This document shows, piece after piece, positions 4,978 to 5,307 of a stretch of DNA of 5,307 nt (its first letter is position 1; each line of letters opens with the position of its first letter). The DNA lies in contig CALMDF010000115.1 in NCBI GenBank assembly GCA_937864895.1, positions 1 to 5,307 of the forward strand, given 5' to 3'. A program made the position numbers and the translations under genes. The notes below the pieces were generated by a model. The model searched no databases. It saw only the letters and a program-made list of their open reading frames with translations, and was not told the DNA's origin. Source of the DNA: an uncultured Holophagales bacterium. Its GTDB lineage: Bacteria; Acidobacteriota; Thermoanaerobaculia; UBA5066.

Positions 4978-5307
4978 GACGCGCGGCCGGGCTCCTCGCG
5001 GCGCTCCTTCTCGTGCCGGCGCCCGCGGCAGGGGCGGCGCCGAAGAAGGCTCCGTGCGACCTCGTCGTCGTCGCGGGGTCGGCCCTTCCGATGGACGCGG
5101 CGTTCTCCGTGCGGGGCGCGACGGCCGTCGCCGTGAAGGCCGGCGAGATCCTCGCGGTGGGCGACCCGGCCGCGATCGACGCGGCCTACCTGCCGAAGGA
5201 GCGGATCGTCCGGCCCGACGGCGTCCTCCTTCCGGGCTTCGTCAACACGCACACCCACGCCGCGATGAACCTCCTGCGCGGCCTTTCGAACGACCAGCCG
5301 CTCATGG
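4974..5307 (+). CDS. Metal-dependent amidohydrolase (SAH/MTA/adenosine deaminase-like), exported, N-terminal part
   Basis: The first 111 residues are present and the gene runs off the window. Residues 1-21 (MRRAAGLLAALLLVPAPAAGA) look like a Sec signal peptide: a basic start, a Leu/Ala core, and a likely AGA cut site near residue 21. Then comes the small beta domain typical of the family (CDLVVVAGSALPMD, then 'GATAVAVKAGEILAVGDPAA') and VLLPGFVNTHTHAAMNLLRGLSNDQPLM, where His93 and His95 form the HxH metal motif. The NTHTHAAMNLLRGLSNDQPLM block resembles the MtaD/TrzA/SsnA branch, which includes S-adenosylhomocysteine, methylthioadenosine and 5'-deoxyadenosine deaminases as well as guanine and triazine hydrolases. 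A nucleoside or nucleobase deaminase is the best fit with the neighbours, but the specificity residues lie outside the window. The GTG start overlaps the cdd stop. An internal ATG at 5091 would remove the leader but also the first beta strand, so it is less likely. Confidence 0.85.
   Translation, partial: MRRAAGLLAALLLVPAPAAGAAPKKAPCDLVVVAGSALPMDAAFSVRGATAVAVKAGEILAVGDPAAIDAAYLPKERIVRPDGVLLPGFVNTHTHAAMNLLRGLSNDQPLM

Noticed and set aside
1..5307. CRISPR arrays, tRNA or rRNA genes, insertion sequences, attachment sites
   Set aside because: No spaced direct repeats, cloverleaf-like segments, transposase motifs or terminal inverted repeats were seen; nearly all of the window is accounted for by metabolic genes.

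Overview
The window is GC-rich, gene-dense bacterial DNA, with C or G at most third codon positions. All six supported genes read left to right and are packed tightly. Four of the five start codons seen are not ATG: GTG for deoB, cdd and the last gene, TTG for nupC, though one cdd start is a choice between two GTGs. Composition and gene content would fit an acidobacterium or another high-GC Gram-negative lineage. No rRNA or other phylogenetic marker is present, so this placement is only an inference.

Layout: (1) the C-terminal 63 residues of an IscA/HesB-like iron-sulfur carrier (1-193) that lacks one of the usual C-terminal cysteines; (2) a membrane-anchored TPR protein resembling YfgM (218-937); (3) phosphopentomutase DeoB (948-2114); (4) a 210-base gap (2115-2324) with two GC-rich stem-loops just after deoB and a strong ribosome binding site at its far end; (5) a concentrative nucleoside transporter, NupC/CNT family (2325-3611); (6) a purine nucleoside phosphorylase of the trimeric type with a basic C-terminal tail (3630-4556); (7) a cytidine deaminase (4561-4977); (8) the start of a metal-dependent amidohydrolase of the SAH/MTA/adenosine deaminase type (4974 to the window end), with an apparent export signal.

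The second half reads as a nucleoside-scavenging operon. NupC brings nucleosides in. Cytidine deaminase turns cytidine into uridine. The phosphorylase splits inosine and guanosine into base and (deoxy)ribose-1-phosphate, and DeoB converts the sugar-1-phosphate to the 5-phosphate for central metabolism. The terminal amidohydrolase may deaminate adenosine-type compounds, which a 6-oxopurine-specific phosphorylase would otherwise use poorly. No pyrimidine phosphorylase (deoA/udp) or deoC is in the window.

The biochemistry is known and I see no clearly new defence, mobile or RNA system. The points most worth a second look are the export signal on the amidohydrolase, the basic tail of the phosphorylase, the changed cysteine motif of the HesB-like protein together with its in-frame TGA junction to the next gene, and the structured gap before nupC.
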